In this document: piece by piece, positions 42,073 to 50,313 of the stretch
Layout of the letters: the number at the start of each line of letters is the position of its first letter
Position numbering within the stretch: position 1 is the first letter of the stretch
Source of the DNA: Curtobacterium luteum
Lineage (GTDB): Bacteria; Actinomycetota; Actinomycetes; Actinomycetales; Microbacteriaceae
Assembly (NCBI RefSeq): GCF_014646995.1
Contig: NZ_BMOI01000012.1
Span: forward strand, 1 to 64,000
Direction of reading: 5' to 3'
Length of the DNA: 64,000 nt
The notes under the pieces: model-generated
What the model saw: only the letters and a program-made list of their open reading frames with translations
The model's database searches: none
Told to the model about the DNA's origin: nothing
Position numbers and translations under genes: made by a program

Positions 42073-42130
42073 CGGTCCATCCTGCCGCTCGACCGTGGTT
42101 CCGGTCACAGCGCGCGGGCTGTGCTCCCGG

Positions 42131-42982
42131 TCACCCCACCGCGTCGACGAGCGCCTGCGCCAACGGGTGCCACGGCCGCGAGGACGGGCCACTCAGCACG
42201 AGCGTCCGGGTCAACCGTCGTTCGAGCGGCAGCATCACGAGGTCGTCCGGCAGCATCCCACGCCCGAGGGTCGGGACGATCGAGACGCCCTCGCCGCGCT
42301 GGATCATCCCGAACATCGTGTTCATCTCGCGCACCCGGTGCGCCCACCGGAAGGGCTGGCCGTCGAGCTCGTGCAGCCGCTGGATCTGCACCTCGCAGCC
42401 GCCGCCGCCGGCGACCAGTCCGTCCTCGTGCAGATCGTCGAGCGTGAGCGCCTCCTGGCTCGCGAGCGGGTGGTCGCGCCGGACGACCGCGGCCATCTCG
42501 TCCCGGGCGACGACGACCGCCCCGGTCGGCACCGGCGTCGGGTCCACGAGCACGGCGGCGTCGACGGTGCCGCCCTCGAGCCACTCCGGCATCTCGTCGT
42601 CGTCGCCCTCGTAGACCTGGACGTCGACGTCCGGCAGCGTCACGGCCCAGAGCTCGCGGAGCCGCGGGAGCAATCCCTGGCACACGGTGGGGACGGCCGC
42701 GAGCCGCACGGTGCCGCGCGCCGTGGCGGGGGTGACCACGGCCTCCAGGGCGTCGATCGAGGCGACCGCGCTGCGGGCGTGCGCGAGCAGCCGCTCCCCG
42801 AGCGGGGTGGCGGTGGCGGAGCCCCCCCGGTGCACGACGGCGCCACCGACCTCGCGCTCGAGCCCCGCGACCGCGTGCGACACGGCCGACTGCCCGATCC
42901 CGAGCACGGCCGCCGCGCCGGTGAACGAACCGGCGTCGACCGTGGCGGTGAACGCCCGGAGTTGGGGGATCGAGACGGTCAT
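42131..42982 (-). CDS. LysR-family transcriptional regulator
   Basis: 283 residues. The N-terminal winged HTH reads QLRAFTATVDAGSFTGAAAV, then LGIGQSAVSHAVAGLEREVG. The remainder is the two-lobed effector domain (VRLAAVPTVCQGLLPRLREL). A strong GAGGAGGAC precedes the ATG. It is divergent from the EamA exporter gene at 43041 with 58 nt between starts, so it probably controls that gene. A palindrome CCTCATG-N4-CATGAGG lies between. The ligand is unknown. Confidence 0.9.
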   Translation of the reverse strand: MTVSIPQLRAFTATVDAGSFTGAAAVLGIGQSAVSHAVAGLEREVGGAVVHRGGSATATPLGERLLAHARSAVASIDALEAVVTPATARGTVRLAAVPTVCQGLLPRLRELWAVTLPDVDVQVYEGDDDEMPEWLEGGTVDAAVLVDPTPVPTGAVVVARDEMAAVVRRDHPLASQEALTLDDLHEDGLVAGGGGCEVQIQRLHELDGQPFRWAHRVREMNTMFGMIQRGEGVSIVPTLGRGMLPDDLVMLPLERRLTRTLVLSGPSSRPWHPLAQALVDAVG

Positions 42983-42989
42983 GTGTCCT

Positions 42990-43007
42990 CCTCATGTCGG
43001 CATGAGG
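42990..43007. promoter_or_regulatory. inverted repeat in the LysR-EamA intergenic region
   Basis: CCTCATG-TCGG-CATGAGG has perfect 7-bp arms. It lies 8 nt upstream of the lysR start and overlaps its ribosome binding site; a likely LysR-type binding site for the divergent pair. Confidence 0.45.
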
Positions 43008-43040
43008 CACATGCGTTCGACACATGTGCGGTGGTGGTCG

Positions 43041-43976
43041 ATGCTAGCCCTCGTGAACGCCCTCCTCTACGTCCTGGTCGCCCTCACCTGGGGCTCGAGC
43101 TTCTTCTTCGCGAAGATCGGACTCGAGGGTCTCGCGCCGCAGCAGGTCGCCACGGTCCGCACCGTCCTCGGTGCGGTGACGCTCGTCGTGGTGCTGCTCG
43201 TGACGCGTCGGGCGTGGCCCCGCGAGCCGCGGGTCTGGGGACACCTGCTCGTCGTGGCGGTGTTCCTCAACGCGGTGCCGTCCTCGCTCATGGCCTGGGC
43301 GGAGCAGACGGTGCCGTCGGGTCTCGCGAGCATCTACAACGCGACGACCCCGATCATGACGCTCCTCGCCCTCACGGTCCTCGTGCCGTCGGAACGCCTC
43401 AGCCGTCGGCAGCTCGGTGGCGTCGCGCTCGGGATCGTGGGCGTCCTCGTGCTCGTCGGGCCGTGGGACCTCGTCGGCGACCCGGCCGTCCTCGCCACCG
43501 TCCCGGGCCAGGTCGCGCTGCTCGGCATGACCGCGTCCTACGGCATCGGACTCGCCTGGCTGCGCCGGTTCGGTGTGGGCAGCGGACAGGACCCGACGAC
43601 CGTGGCCACCGTCCAGCTGACGCTGGCCGCCGTCCTCATGCTCCTGGTCGCGCCGGTCATCGCGACCGGTCCGGTGCGGCTGGACTGGAGGATCGTGGCC
43701 GCGATGGTCGCGCTCGGCGCGGTGGGCACCGGGCTCGCCTACGCGTGGAACACCCGACTGGTCGGGGCGTGGGGCGCCGGTCGGGCCTCGACGGTGACCT
43801 ACCTGACGCCGGTCGTCGGCGTGGCGCTCGGGGTCGTCGTGCTCGGCGAGCCGCTGCGGTGGAACGAACCGGTCGGCGGGCTCGTCGTCCTGCTCGGGAT
43901 CGCGCTCGCGTCCGGGGCGCTCCGCGGTCGTCGCAGCGCGGCGCGCAGTCGACCCTCGGTACGCTCGGCGGGGTGA
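43041..43976 (+). CDS. EamA-family (DMT) transporter
   Basis: 311 residues with ten predicted membrane helices in two EamA repeats. The start is ALVNALLYVLVALTWGSSFF, with repeat 1 ending near LALTVLVPSERLSRRQLGGV and repeat 2 with STVTYLTPVVGVALGVVVLG. Family members export amino acids or other metabolites. It is divergent from a LysR gene, its likely regulator. I chose ATG 43041. The stop overlaps the GTG of the UbiA-like gene by 4 nt. Confidence 0.88.
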   Translation: MLALVNALLYVLVALTWGSSFFFAKIGLEGLAPQQVATVRTVLGAVTLVVVLLVTRRAWPREPRVWGHLLVVAVFLNAVPSSLMAWAEQTVPSGLASIYNATTPIMTLLALTVLVPSERLSRRQLGGVALGIVGVLVLVGPWDLVGDPAVLATVPGQVALLGMTASYGIGLAWLRRFGVGSGQDPTTVATVQLTLAAVLMLLVAPVIATGPVRLDWRIVAAMVALGAVGTGLAYAWNTRLVGAWGAGRASTVTYLTPVVGVALGVVVLGEPLRWNEPVGGLVVLLGIALASGALRGRRSAARSRPSVRSAG

Positions 43977-44833
43977 GCCACCCCTCGACCGCGCGGCTGC
44001 TGTTCGCGTCGTCGCACCCCGGCCCGACCGTGACGGTGACGGTCCTCGCGACCGTGATCGCCGCGGCCGTCGGGCACCCGGTGTGGCTCGTCGTCCTCGT
44101 CGCGCTCGCCGTCGTCGTCGGGCAGCTCTCGATCGGACTCGCCAACGACTGGATCGACGCCGACCGCGACCGTGCCGTCGGCCGCATGGACAAGCCGGTC
44201 GCGCAGGGGCGGATCGCCGTCGACACCGTCCGGCGCGCGGCGCTGGTCACCGCGGCGGCGGCCGTCGCCCTGTCGGTCCCGCTCGGACCGGTCGCCGGCA
44301 TCGCGCACGTGGTGCTCGTCGGCGCCGGGTGGGCGTACGACGCGGGACTGAAGCGGACGGTGTGGTCGGTGGTGCCGTTCGTCGTCGCGTTCGGGCTGCT
44401 GCCCGTCGTCGCAGTGTCGGCCGGGGGTGCGGGGTGGTGGCCGGCGTGGTGGGCGATCGCGACCGGCGCGGTGTTCGGCGTCGCGATCCACTGCACGAAC
44501 GTCCTGCCGGACCTCCTCGACGACGCGGCGACCGGTGTCCGGGGCTTCCCGCACCGACTGGGGCTGCGCGGGGCAGGGGTCCTCGCCTTCGGGGCGCTCG
44601 TCGTCGCGGCGGCGCTCGTGCTCGGCGGGCAGCTCGGCGGGCCCGGTCCTGCACGCGGGTCCGCGGTCGTGCTGGCCGTGGCGGGGACGGTCGTCGTGGT
44701 GGTGTCGGCCGTGGTCGGCGTGCGGCTCGTGTTCGCCGGTCGTCCCACCCGGACGCTCTTCCGGCTCGTCATCGCGTCGTCGCTCGTGCTCGTCGTCGAG
44801 CTCGCCGTCGCGGGCGCCCGGCTCGTCGCGTGA
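43973..44833 (+). CDS. UbiA-family prenyltransferase
   Basis: 286 residues, 7-9 membrane helices. The first Asp-rich motif reads LANDWIDADRDRAVGRMDKP, the NDxxDxxxD signature that binds the prenyl diphosphate through magnesium. The second is TNVLPDLLDDAATGVRGFPH. The substrate could be a quinone ring, a carotenoid-type or other aromatic acceptor. The GTG start overlaps the EamA stop; a TACGCT box 7 nt upstream suggests an additional leaderless promoter. No quinone or carotenoid pathway genes lie next to it. Confidence 0.88.
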   Translation: MSHPSTARLLFASSHPGPTVTVTVLATVIAAAVGHPVWLVVLVALAVVVGQLSIGLANDWIDADRDRAVGRMDKPVAQGRIAVDTVRRAALVTAAAAVALSVPLGPVAGIAHVVLVGAGWAYDAGLKRTVWSVVPFVVAFGLLPVVAVSAGGAGWWPAWWAIATGAVFGVAIHCTNVLPDLLDDAATGVRGFPHRLGLRGAGVLAFGALVVAAALVLGGQLGGPGPARGSAVVLAVAGTVVVVVSAVVGVRLVFAGRPTRTLFRLVIASSLVLVVELAVAGARLVA

Positions 44834-44846
44834 CCCGAGGGAGCGG

Positions 44847-44921
44847 CGGTCGCGCGGGCCGCGCCGGTCACGGTCGCGCGGGCCGCGCCAGTCGCGGTCG
44901 TGCCGGTCGTGCCGGTCGTGC
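44847..44921. repeat. tandem repeats after the UbiA-like gene
   Basis: Two 24-bp units (44847-44870 and 44871-44894, starting CGGTCGCGCGGGCCGCGCC) are followed by three exact 9-bp CGGTCGTGC units (44895-44921). They fill most of the gap between the convergent UbiA-like and monooxygenase genes. Confidence 0.7.
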
Positions 44922-45005
44922 CGAACCCGCCGGCCGCGTCGCTCGCGCCGGAGCCGCCGGTCGCGTGAGCGGCCCCGGCCCCGGCCCCGCACCGCGAGGA
45001 TCCGC

Positions 45006-46181
45006 TCAGGCCCACCGCATCGCGTAGAGCCGCGCGAGCGCCGATGCCGTGGGGAGCGCCAACGCTGTCCGGAGCAACGTCTCCCGGCCGGCCGACGCGA
45101 GCCGCCCGGCCGGGAGGCCGAGCGCCATGTTGACCTCCGCCTGCCGGGCCGCCCGCCGTGCCGCTGCCACACGGTGCCGTGCCCATGCCGTCCGCGACCC
45201 CTGGGTCCCTCGTCCGCCGGCCAGCGCGTCCGCGAGGACGGGGACGAGCCCGACGGCGTCGAGCCACCCGAGGTTCATCCCCTGACCGCCGATCGGACTG
45301 ATCTCGTGCGCCGCGTCCCCGATGAGCACGACGCGTCCGACCCCGGTCCGCGCCGCCTGGCGACGGCGGACCCCGAACGCGCTCGTCATCGTGCAGGTCG
45401 CCGGGTCCGGCGTCGCCCCGGTCCGCTCGGTGACGATCGTGGCGAGTCGGGCCGCGAGTGCGTCGGCGGGCGACCGCTCCACGGCGTCGCCGTCCGCTGC
45501 CGGGACGAACGCCACGTACCGCCGTCGTCCTCCCGGCAGCGGGAACGACTCGACGACCCCGTCCGGCCCGACGTCGACGAGCGCCGCCGATCGTGCGGTG
45601 GGGTCCTCCGGATCGGCGAAGTCGCCCATGACGTACCGGTGGCGGTAGTCCCGGCCGTGCGTCGCGATCCCGAGCAGCGACCGGACGACGCTCCGGCCGC
45701 CGTCGGCTCCGATGACGAACCCGGCCTCGACGGACCGTGCGCTGCCGTCCGCGTCCGTGCCAGCGGCGAGCACGCCCGACGCGTCCTGCCGCAGCCCGGT
45801 CAGCTCCGTGCCGCTCCGCAGCACCCCGGTCGGCAGGCGGTCGCGGAGCAGTGCCTCCGTGCGGTGCTGGTCGAGCGTCGCCACGTACGGGTGCGTGGGG
45901 GACGCACCGGCGAAGGACAGCGAGCCGAGGACCCGGCCGCGACTCCGGGCGACTCCCGTCCGGACGAGCACGGCCTCCGCGAGGACCGCCCGGTCGAGGC
46001 CGATCGCCGCGAAGGCGTCGAGGGACGGCGGGTGGATGCCGATCGCCCGCGACCCGTTCGGTTGGTCCGTCCGGCGTTCCCAGACCACGACGTCGAGCCC
46101 GCGGTCGGCGAGCAGGGCCGCGACGAACAAGCCGACGGGGCCGCCGCCGACGACGAGGACGTCGACACGCTCCGTGGTCAC
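45006..46181 (-). CDS. FAD-dependent monooxygenase
   Basis: 391 residues of the aromatic-hydroxylase flavoprotein group. The N-terminal Rossmann loop is VDVLVVGGGPVGLFVAALLA. The mid motif is GFVIGADGGRSVVRSLLGI, and the second FAD motif RVVLIGDAAHEISPIGGQGM then NLGWLDAVGL. It lacks the third thioredoxin-like domain of phenol hydroxylases. It probably hydroxylates an aromatic or polyketide-like compound with NAD(P)H and O2. The GTG start is preceded by TAGGCT at 6 nt (leaderless type). It converges with the UbiA-like gene but no shared pathway is evident. Confidence 0.85.
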   Translation of the reverse strand: MTTERVDVLVVGGGPVGLFVAALLADRGLDVVVWERRTDQPNGSRAIGIHPPSLDAFAAIGLDRAVLAEAVLVRTGVARSRGRVLGSLSFAGASPTHPYVATLDQHRTEALLRDRLPTGVLRSGTELTGLRQDASGVLAAGTDADGSARSVEAGFVIGADGGRSVVRSLLGIATHGRDYRHRYVMGDFADPEDPTARSAALVDVGPDGVVESFPLPGGRRRYVAFVPAADGDAVERSPADALAARLATIVTERTGATPDPATCTMTSAFGVRRRQAARTGVGRVVLIGDAAHEISPIGGQGMNLGWLDAVGLVPVLADALAGGRGTQGSRTAWARHRVAAARRAARQAEVNMALGLPAGRLASAGRETLLRTALALPTASALARLYAMRWA

Positions 46182-46257
46182 GGTGCGAGCCTACGGATCG
46201 TCGACCCCGCGGGCACCGGGTCAGCGGAACGCGCGCGACCCGGACGCAACCACGACA

Positions 46258-46301
46258 CGGACGGGAGGCCCGTGGCGGGTCCGCCACGGGCCTCCCGTCC
46301 G
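46258..46301. terminator. GACGGGAGGC-family palindrome copy 6
   Basis: 21-bp perfect arms (46258-46278 and 46281-46301, starting CGGACGGGAGGCCCGTGGCG) around GT. It lies 35 nt past the acyltransferase stop and upstream of the monooxygenase gene. The core is nearly identical to copy 1 at 9038. Confidence 0.75.
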
Positions 46302-46336
46302 GTGCGCGGTCACGGCCGACGGCCGCTGCGCGGTCC

Positions 46337-47572
46337 CTAGGTCGTCGCGTGCTCGCGCGCGGCGCGGTCGGCGGCGACGAGCCGCTTGGCCTCGCGAATG
46401 CGCTTCCGGGCCTTCTCGACCGGGACCTCGACGGCGTAGGCGGCACCGACCGCCACGAGGAGCGCTGCGCCGACGAGCCAGACGTTGCCCCACGCGCCGA
46501 CCGCGAAGGTGCCGAGGAGCGCGATGACGAGCGGGTGCCAGAGGTACGCCGAGTACGACACGCGTCGGCCGAACCACGACACCGGCGTCCACGCGAGCGT
46601 CGCCGACACCGGGGTGCGGACGGACACGAGCCCGCCGATCAGCACGGCCGACACGAGGCCGGTCACCGGGAGGACCACGCCGAAGGTCGACGCGTGCTGC
46701 GTCCAGTCGCCGTCGATCCAGAGGAGGATGCCGACGAGGAGCGCGAGACCGGCCCACGTGGCGACGTGTCCGGCGATGCCCGCGGCGACGCGGCGGACCC
46801 GCCCGTCGTCGAGCAGCAGGGCGAGGAGGCAGCCGGTGGCCAGGGGGACGACACCGAGGACGGGGGAGAAGTACACGTCGGGGGTCGCGCCGCCGTTCGG
46901 CTTCTCGTAGCTCAGGTACGACGCGACGGCCGCGCCGACGATGACGACACCGAGGCCGGCCATCAGCCAGCGGCGACGCGAGCGGATCGCGAAGAGGAGG
47001 ACGAGCACGGGCGGCCAGACGAGGTAGAACTGCTCCTCCATCGACAGGCTCCACGTGTGCGCGAAGACGCCCTGCGTGGTGTCCCAGAACGAACGGAACA
47101 GGTTGCCCGTGTAGCTCAGCGCGATGAACGCGGCCTCACCCGCGGAGAACGTGGCGCCCTTGTAGTCGCCGACCCAGTTCCAGAGCGCGAGGCCCACGAG
47201 CACGAACGCGATGAGCGCCGGGTAGAGCCGCAGCACGCGCTTGCCCCAGAACGCGCCGAGGCGGATGCGTCCGGTGTTCCGGTGCTCGCCGAGCAGCAGC
47301 GTCGTGATGAGGAAGCCGGAGAGCACGAAGAACACCGTCACACCGATGAAGCCCCCGTCGAAGTGGGCGACGTGCAGGTGGTAGAGGATCACGGCGAGGA
47401 TCGCGATCGTGCGGAGGCCGTCGAGCGCCGGGGCGCGGTTCGTCAGCGGCGGCGGTGGGGTCGTGCCGCCGCCACGCATGCCGCGCTGCTCGGTGCCTAC
47501 GTGGCTGCCGTCGGTGCTGGCCGGTGCGGAGGTGCTGCGGGTCCGCTCCGGCGAGATCGTGGTGGTCGCCAC
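46337..47572 (-). CDS. acyltransferase 3 family membrane protein
   Basis: 411 residues with about ten membrane helices. The start of the domain reads APALDGLRTIAILAVILYHLH, with the catalytic His in the HL region, then GFIGVTVFFVLSGFLITTLL and RVLRLYPALIAFVLVGLALW, and TWSLSMEEQFYLVWPPVLVL. It is OafA/YrhL-like and modifies surface glycans or lipids with acyl groups. There is no SGNH domain at the C-terminus. The GTG start follows a strong AGGAGG. The N-terminal 45 residues are Thr/Ser/Pro-rich. Confidence 0.88.
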   Translation of the reverse strand: MATTTISPERTRSTSAPASTDGSHVGTEQRGMRGGGTTPPPPLTNRAPALDGLRTIAILAVILYHLHVAHFDGGFIGVTVFFVLSGFLITTLLLGEHRNTGRIRLGAFWGKRVLRLYPALIAFVLVGLALWNWVGDYKGATFSAGEAAFIALSYTGNLFRSFWDTTQGVFAHTWSLSMEEQFYLVWPPVLVLLFAIRSRRRWLMAGLGVVIVGAAVASYLSYEKPNGGATPDVYFSPVLGVVPLATGCLLALLLDDGRVRRVAAGIAGHVATWAGLALLVGILLWIDGDWTQHASTFGVVLPVTGLVSAVLIGGLVSVRTPVSATLAWTPVSWFGRRVSYSAYLWHPLVIALLGTFAVGAWGNVWLVGAALLVAVGAAYAVEVPVEKARKRIREAKRLVAADRAAREHATT

Positions 47573-47662
47573 GTCGCCTCCTGCGAGATCGTTCTGCTGC
47601 CCGGACCGCGAGCGGACCGTGACCTGATCGTTACAGGATGCTCGCCCGAGGTATGAGGACGC

Positions 47663-48060
47663 TCAACGAACGGGGTGCACGAGGGATGCCAGGGCGTCGA
47701 GCCGCTCGGACGCGATGTCCTCGAACGAGCGCTCCTCGCCCGGCGCGATCCACCGCTGGAACGTCAGGTGGAAGACCGTCACCGCGGTCTCGGCCGCGAT
47801 CGTCGCGGCGGGTTCGGGCACGCCGCGGTCGCGCAGCAGGGCACCCAGGTGGATCTTCAGGGTCGCGAGCTTGCCGAGTTCCCGTTCCTGGAGGGCGGGG
47901 TCGGCCTCGATGATCGTCTGTCGGGCCCGCGAGAACGGTCGCTTGTCACGGTCGAAGTACGTGCCCGCGGCGTGCACGTGCCGAGCGCACCAGGTCGAAC
48001 GGGGCGGTGTCGGTCGGGGCCCGTTCGATCGGCACGGCGAAGATGGCGAGGAAGTCGTCC
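47663..48060 (-). pseudogene. TetR-family regulator remnant lacking its DNA-binding domain
   Basis: The frame ending at 47663 encodes a TetR-like ligand-binding half: YFDRDKRPFSRARQTIIEAD, LGALLRDRGVPEPAATIAAE and VFHLTFQRWIAPGEERSFED. Just upstream, in a different frame, is DDFLAIFAVPIERAPTDTA, the stretch that normally follows the HTH. The two frames change at about 47965-47990. Upstream of DDFLAIF the HTH is missing and a GACGGGAGGC-family palindrome (48064-48109) starts within 5 nt. I read this as deletion of the N-terminal domain plus a frameshift. Confidence 0.65.
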
Positions 48061-48063
48061 TGC

Positions 48064-48109
48064 CCGGACGGGAGGCGCGGGGCGGGCCGGCACCGTGCCT
48101 CCCGTCCGG
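48064..48109. repeat. GACGGGAGGC-family palindrome copy 7, at the TetR breakpoint
   Basis: Arms CCGGACGGGAGGC (48064-48076) and GCCTCCCGTCCGG (48097-48109) with a GC-rich 20-nt middle. Unlike other copies, it abuts a truncated coding region. Confidence 0.7.
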
Positions 48110-48164
48110 TGTGGGGTCGCGTCGCTGGCGGACCGTCGGGCGGGTGCACCGCTGCGGGACGTCA

Positions 48165-48190
48165 GGGCCGTCGTCGTACGACGACGGCCC
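48165..48190. repeat. 26-bp perfect palindrome with TCGTACGA core
   Basis: GGGCCGTCGTCGT and its exact complement with no loop (centre GTCGT/ACGAC). It lies in the 48110-48338 gap, downstream of ndh. Confidence 0.6.
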
Positions 48191-48231
48191 CGTCGTCAGT
48201 TGCACGCGCGGGCTGTCCCGGCGGGCACGGA

Positions 48232-48269
48232 ACGACCCTGCCGCTGTCGTACGACAGCGGCAGGGTCGT
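48232..48269. repeat. 38-bp perfect palindrome with TCGTACGA core
   Basis: ACGACCCTGCCGCTGTCGT (48232-48250) and its exact reverse complement (48251-48269). It has the same GTCGTACGAC centre as the palindrome at 48165-48190, 42 nt away in sequence. Likely terminator-like, about 70 nt past the ndh stop. Confidence 0.65.
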
Positions 48270-48338
48270 ATCGCGACGGCCAGCGACGGCCAGCCGGCAC
48301 CGAGCCCGTCCCCGCTCCCGCCTCGCCCGCCGTGTCGC

Positions 48339-49637
48339 CTACTCGGCCTTCTGCATCTGCCAGGGCTCGGGCTCGCGGTCCCCGTTCGGCCGCACGGGCC
48401 GGACGTCGCCGACGATCGGGATCGCCCGCTTCCGCATGAACCACAGGTACCGCACGAAGAAGTGCGACAGCGTCGACAGCCGGTTGCCGTTGCCGAGCAG
48501 CGACGCGATGTGCACGGCCACCCACGCGGCCCACGCCACGGGGCCGACCATCGTGATCCCGCCGCGGAGCTGGGCGACCGCGGCGTTCGTGCCGATCGTC
48601 GCCATCGTGCCCTTGTCGAAGTACGTGAAGTGCTCGGTCGACTTCCCGTGGAGCAGGCGCTTGATCTGCTTCGCCACGTGCCGACCGCCCTGCAGCGCGG
48701 GCTGCGCGAGCTGGGCGAGCGCGTCGTCCTGCGCGGCGATGTCGCCGGCGGAGAAGATCCGGTCGACCCCCTTCACGCTGAGGTCGTCGTTCACCTGGAT
48801 GCGTCCGCCGTGGGTCTGCGGCAGGCCCCAGCCCGAGACCTCCTTGTGCGCGGCGACGCCGGTGGCCCAGATGACCTGCGAGGCCGGGATGAACTCGCCG
48901 TCGGCGGTCACGACGCCGTCCGGCCGGACCTCGGCGACGCCGGTGTTCAGCCGCAGCACGACCCCGCGCTTCCGGAGGATCCGCGCGGCGTACCGGCGCA
49001 GGCGGGGCGCGAACGGCTTGAGGAGCTCCCCGCTCCGGTGCACGAGCGTGATCGAGATGTTGCCGCGTTCGATCTCGGGGTAGGCGCCGACGAGGGCCTG
49101 GTCCCGCAGCTCGGCGAGCGCGCCGGCCATCTCGACGCCGGTCGCCCCGCCGCCGACGATCACGATCTTGATCTCGTCCGGGCCCTGGTTGGCTGCTGCT
49201 TCCTCGAGCCGGGTGAACAGCTCGTCCCGGATCCGCAGGGCCTGGGACCGCGAGTACATCGAGTACGCGTACTCGTACGCGCCGGGGGTGCCGAAGTAGC
49301 TCGTGTTCACGCCGTTCGCGAGGACGAGCCAGTCGTAGTGCAGGTGCTCCCCGTCGCTCATCTCGGCGATGCGCTCGTCGGTGCGGATGCCCGTGAGCAG
49401 GCCGTGCCGGAAGTCCGCGTTGGACTGCTTCGCCCGGAGGCTGCGCAGGAAGTACGTCACGTCCCCGGCGTTCAGCCCGCCGGTCGCCACCTGGTACATG
49501 AGGGGCTGGAACATGTTGTAGACGTGGCGGTCGACGAGCGTGACCCGGACGTCGGTGTCCGCGAGCTCCCGCATGGCCGCGATGCCGGCGAAGCCTCCAC
49601 CGACGATGACGACGTGTGGGCGGGTGTCCTGCGGCAT
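48339..49637 (-). CDS. ndh: type II NADH dehydrogenase (NDH-2)
   Basis: 432 residues. Two dinucleotide-binding motifs are present: FAD, VVIVGGGFAGIAAMRELAD, and NADH, IKIVIVGGGATGVEMAGALA. Other family marks are NMFQPLMYQVATGGL and FSAGDIAAQDDALAQLAQPA. The amphipathic/hydrophobic part PVAWAAWVAVHIASLLGNGN near the C-terminus would anchor it to the inner face of the membrane. It oxidises NADH and reduces menaquinone without proton pumping. GGGAGC precedes the ATG. Long palindromes lie downstream. Confidence 0.92.
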   Translation of the reverse strand: MPQDTRPHVVIVGGGFAGIAAMRELADTDVRVTLVDRHVYNMFQPLMYQVATGGLNAGDVTYFLRSLRAKQSNADFRHGLLTGIRTDERIAEMSDGEHLHYDWLVLANGVNTSYFGTPGAYEYAYSMYSRSQALRIRDELFTRLEEAAANQGPDEIKIVIVGGGATGVEMAGALAELRDQALVGAYPEIERGNISITLVHRSGELLKPFAPRLRRYAARILRKRGVVLRLNTGVAEVRPDGVVTADGEFIPASQVIWATGVAAHKEVSGWGLPQTHGGRIQVNDDLSVKGVDRIFSAGDIAAQDDALAQLAQPALQGGRHVAKQIKRLLHGKSTEHFTYFDKGTMATIGTNAAVAQLRGGITMVGPVAWAAWVAVHIASLLGNGNRLSTLSHFFVRYLWFMRKRAIPIVGDVRPVRPNGDREPEPWQMQKAE

Positions 49638-49739
49638 GTGCTCCCTGGTTTCCTCGGACGGCGGATGGTCGCCTCCGAGGGTACGCGCGCTCCGCACCCT
49701 CCGCTGACCGTCACGGCCTGGAGGCGCGGGTCGATCCCG

Positions 49740-50288
49740 TCAGTCGTCCCGCCGCGCGTAGGTGTTCAGGACGTTCCCCTTGCTCGTCACGGTGCTGTCG
49801 ACCAGCGTCAGGCGCGTGTGCGGGTCGGTCGGCTCGAAGAGCCGCCGGCCGGGTCCGGCGATCACGGGGTGGATCATGAGCTGGAGTTCGTCGAGCAGCC
49901 CGGCGAAGAGCAGGTGCCGGACGACCGAGATGCTCCCGGTGACCGCGATGTCGCCGCCGTCCTGCTGCTTGAGGTCGCGGACGAAGTCGTCGAGGTCGCC
50001 GGTGATCCTGGTGCTGTTCTCCCACGCCAGGTCGTCCCCGAGGCTGGTCGAGGCCACGTACTTCGGCATCGGGTTGATCCACCGGCCGAACGGGTCGTCG
50101 GCGTGCGCCGGCCACCACTCCGCCCACTCCAGGTAGCTGTTCCGGCCGAGCAGCACGGTGTCGGTGCGGGACATGAACGCCGTCATGCCCGCGCCGAGTT
50201 CCTCGTCGAAGCTGTCGTGCTGGAACTTGTAGGGCTCGACGACGACGCCGTCGACGGAGGTGAAGAGACCCGAGGTGACCTTCCGCAT
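49740..50288 (-). CDS. dihydrofolate-reductase-like (RibD C-terminal domain) protein
   Basis: 182 residues of the RibD_C/DHFR-like fold. The start RKVTSGLFTSVDGVV, the middle TDTVLLGRNSYLEWAEWWPA, GGDIAVTGSISVVRHLLFAG and HPVIAGPGRRLFEP are typical of the stand-alone dihydrofolate reductase family proteins of actinobacteria. NADPH binding is likely; the substrate is not known and it is probably not the housekeeping DHFR. A TACGCT box lies 6 nt before the ATG, a leaderless-type start. Confidence 0.85.
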   Translation of the reverse strand: MRKVTSGLFTSVDGVVVEPYKFQHDSFDEELGAGMTAFMSRTDTVLLGRNSYLEWAEWWPAHADDPFGRWINPMPKYVASTSLGDDLAWENSTRITGDLDDFVRDLKQQDGGDIAVTGSISVVRHLLFAGLLDELQLMIHPVIAGPGRRLFEPTDPHTRLTLVDSTVTSKGNVLNTYARRDD

Positions 50289-50313
50289 GCCCGGAGCGTA
50301 GTGGGACTGCGGC

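Noticed and set aside
44847..45000. Extension of the UbiA-like protein into the repeat region
   Set aside because: The TGA at 44831-44833 ends a protein of normal family length, and the repeats lie after it.
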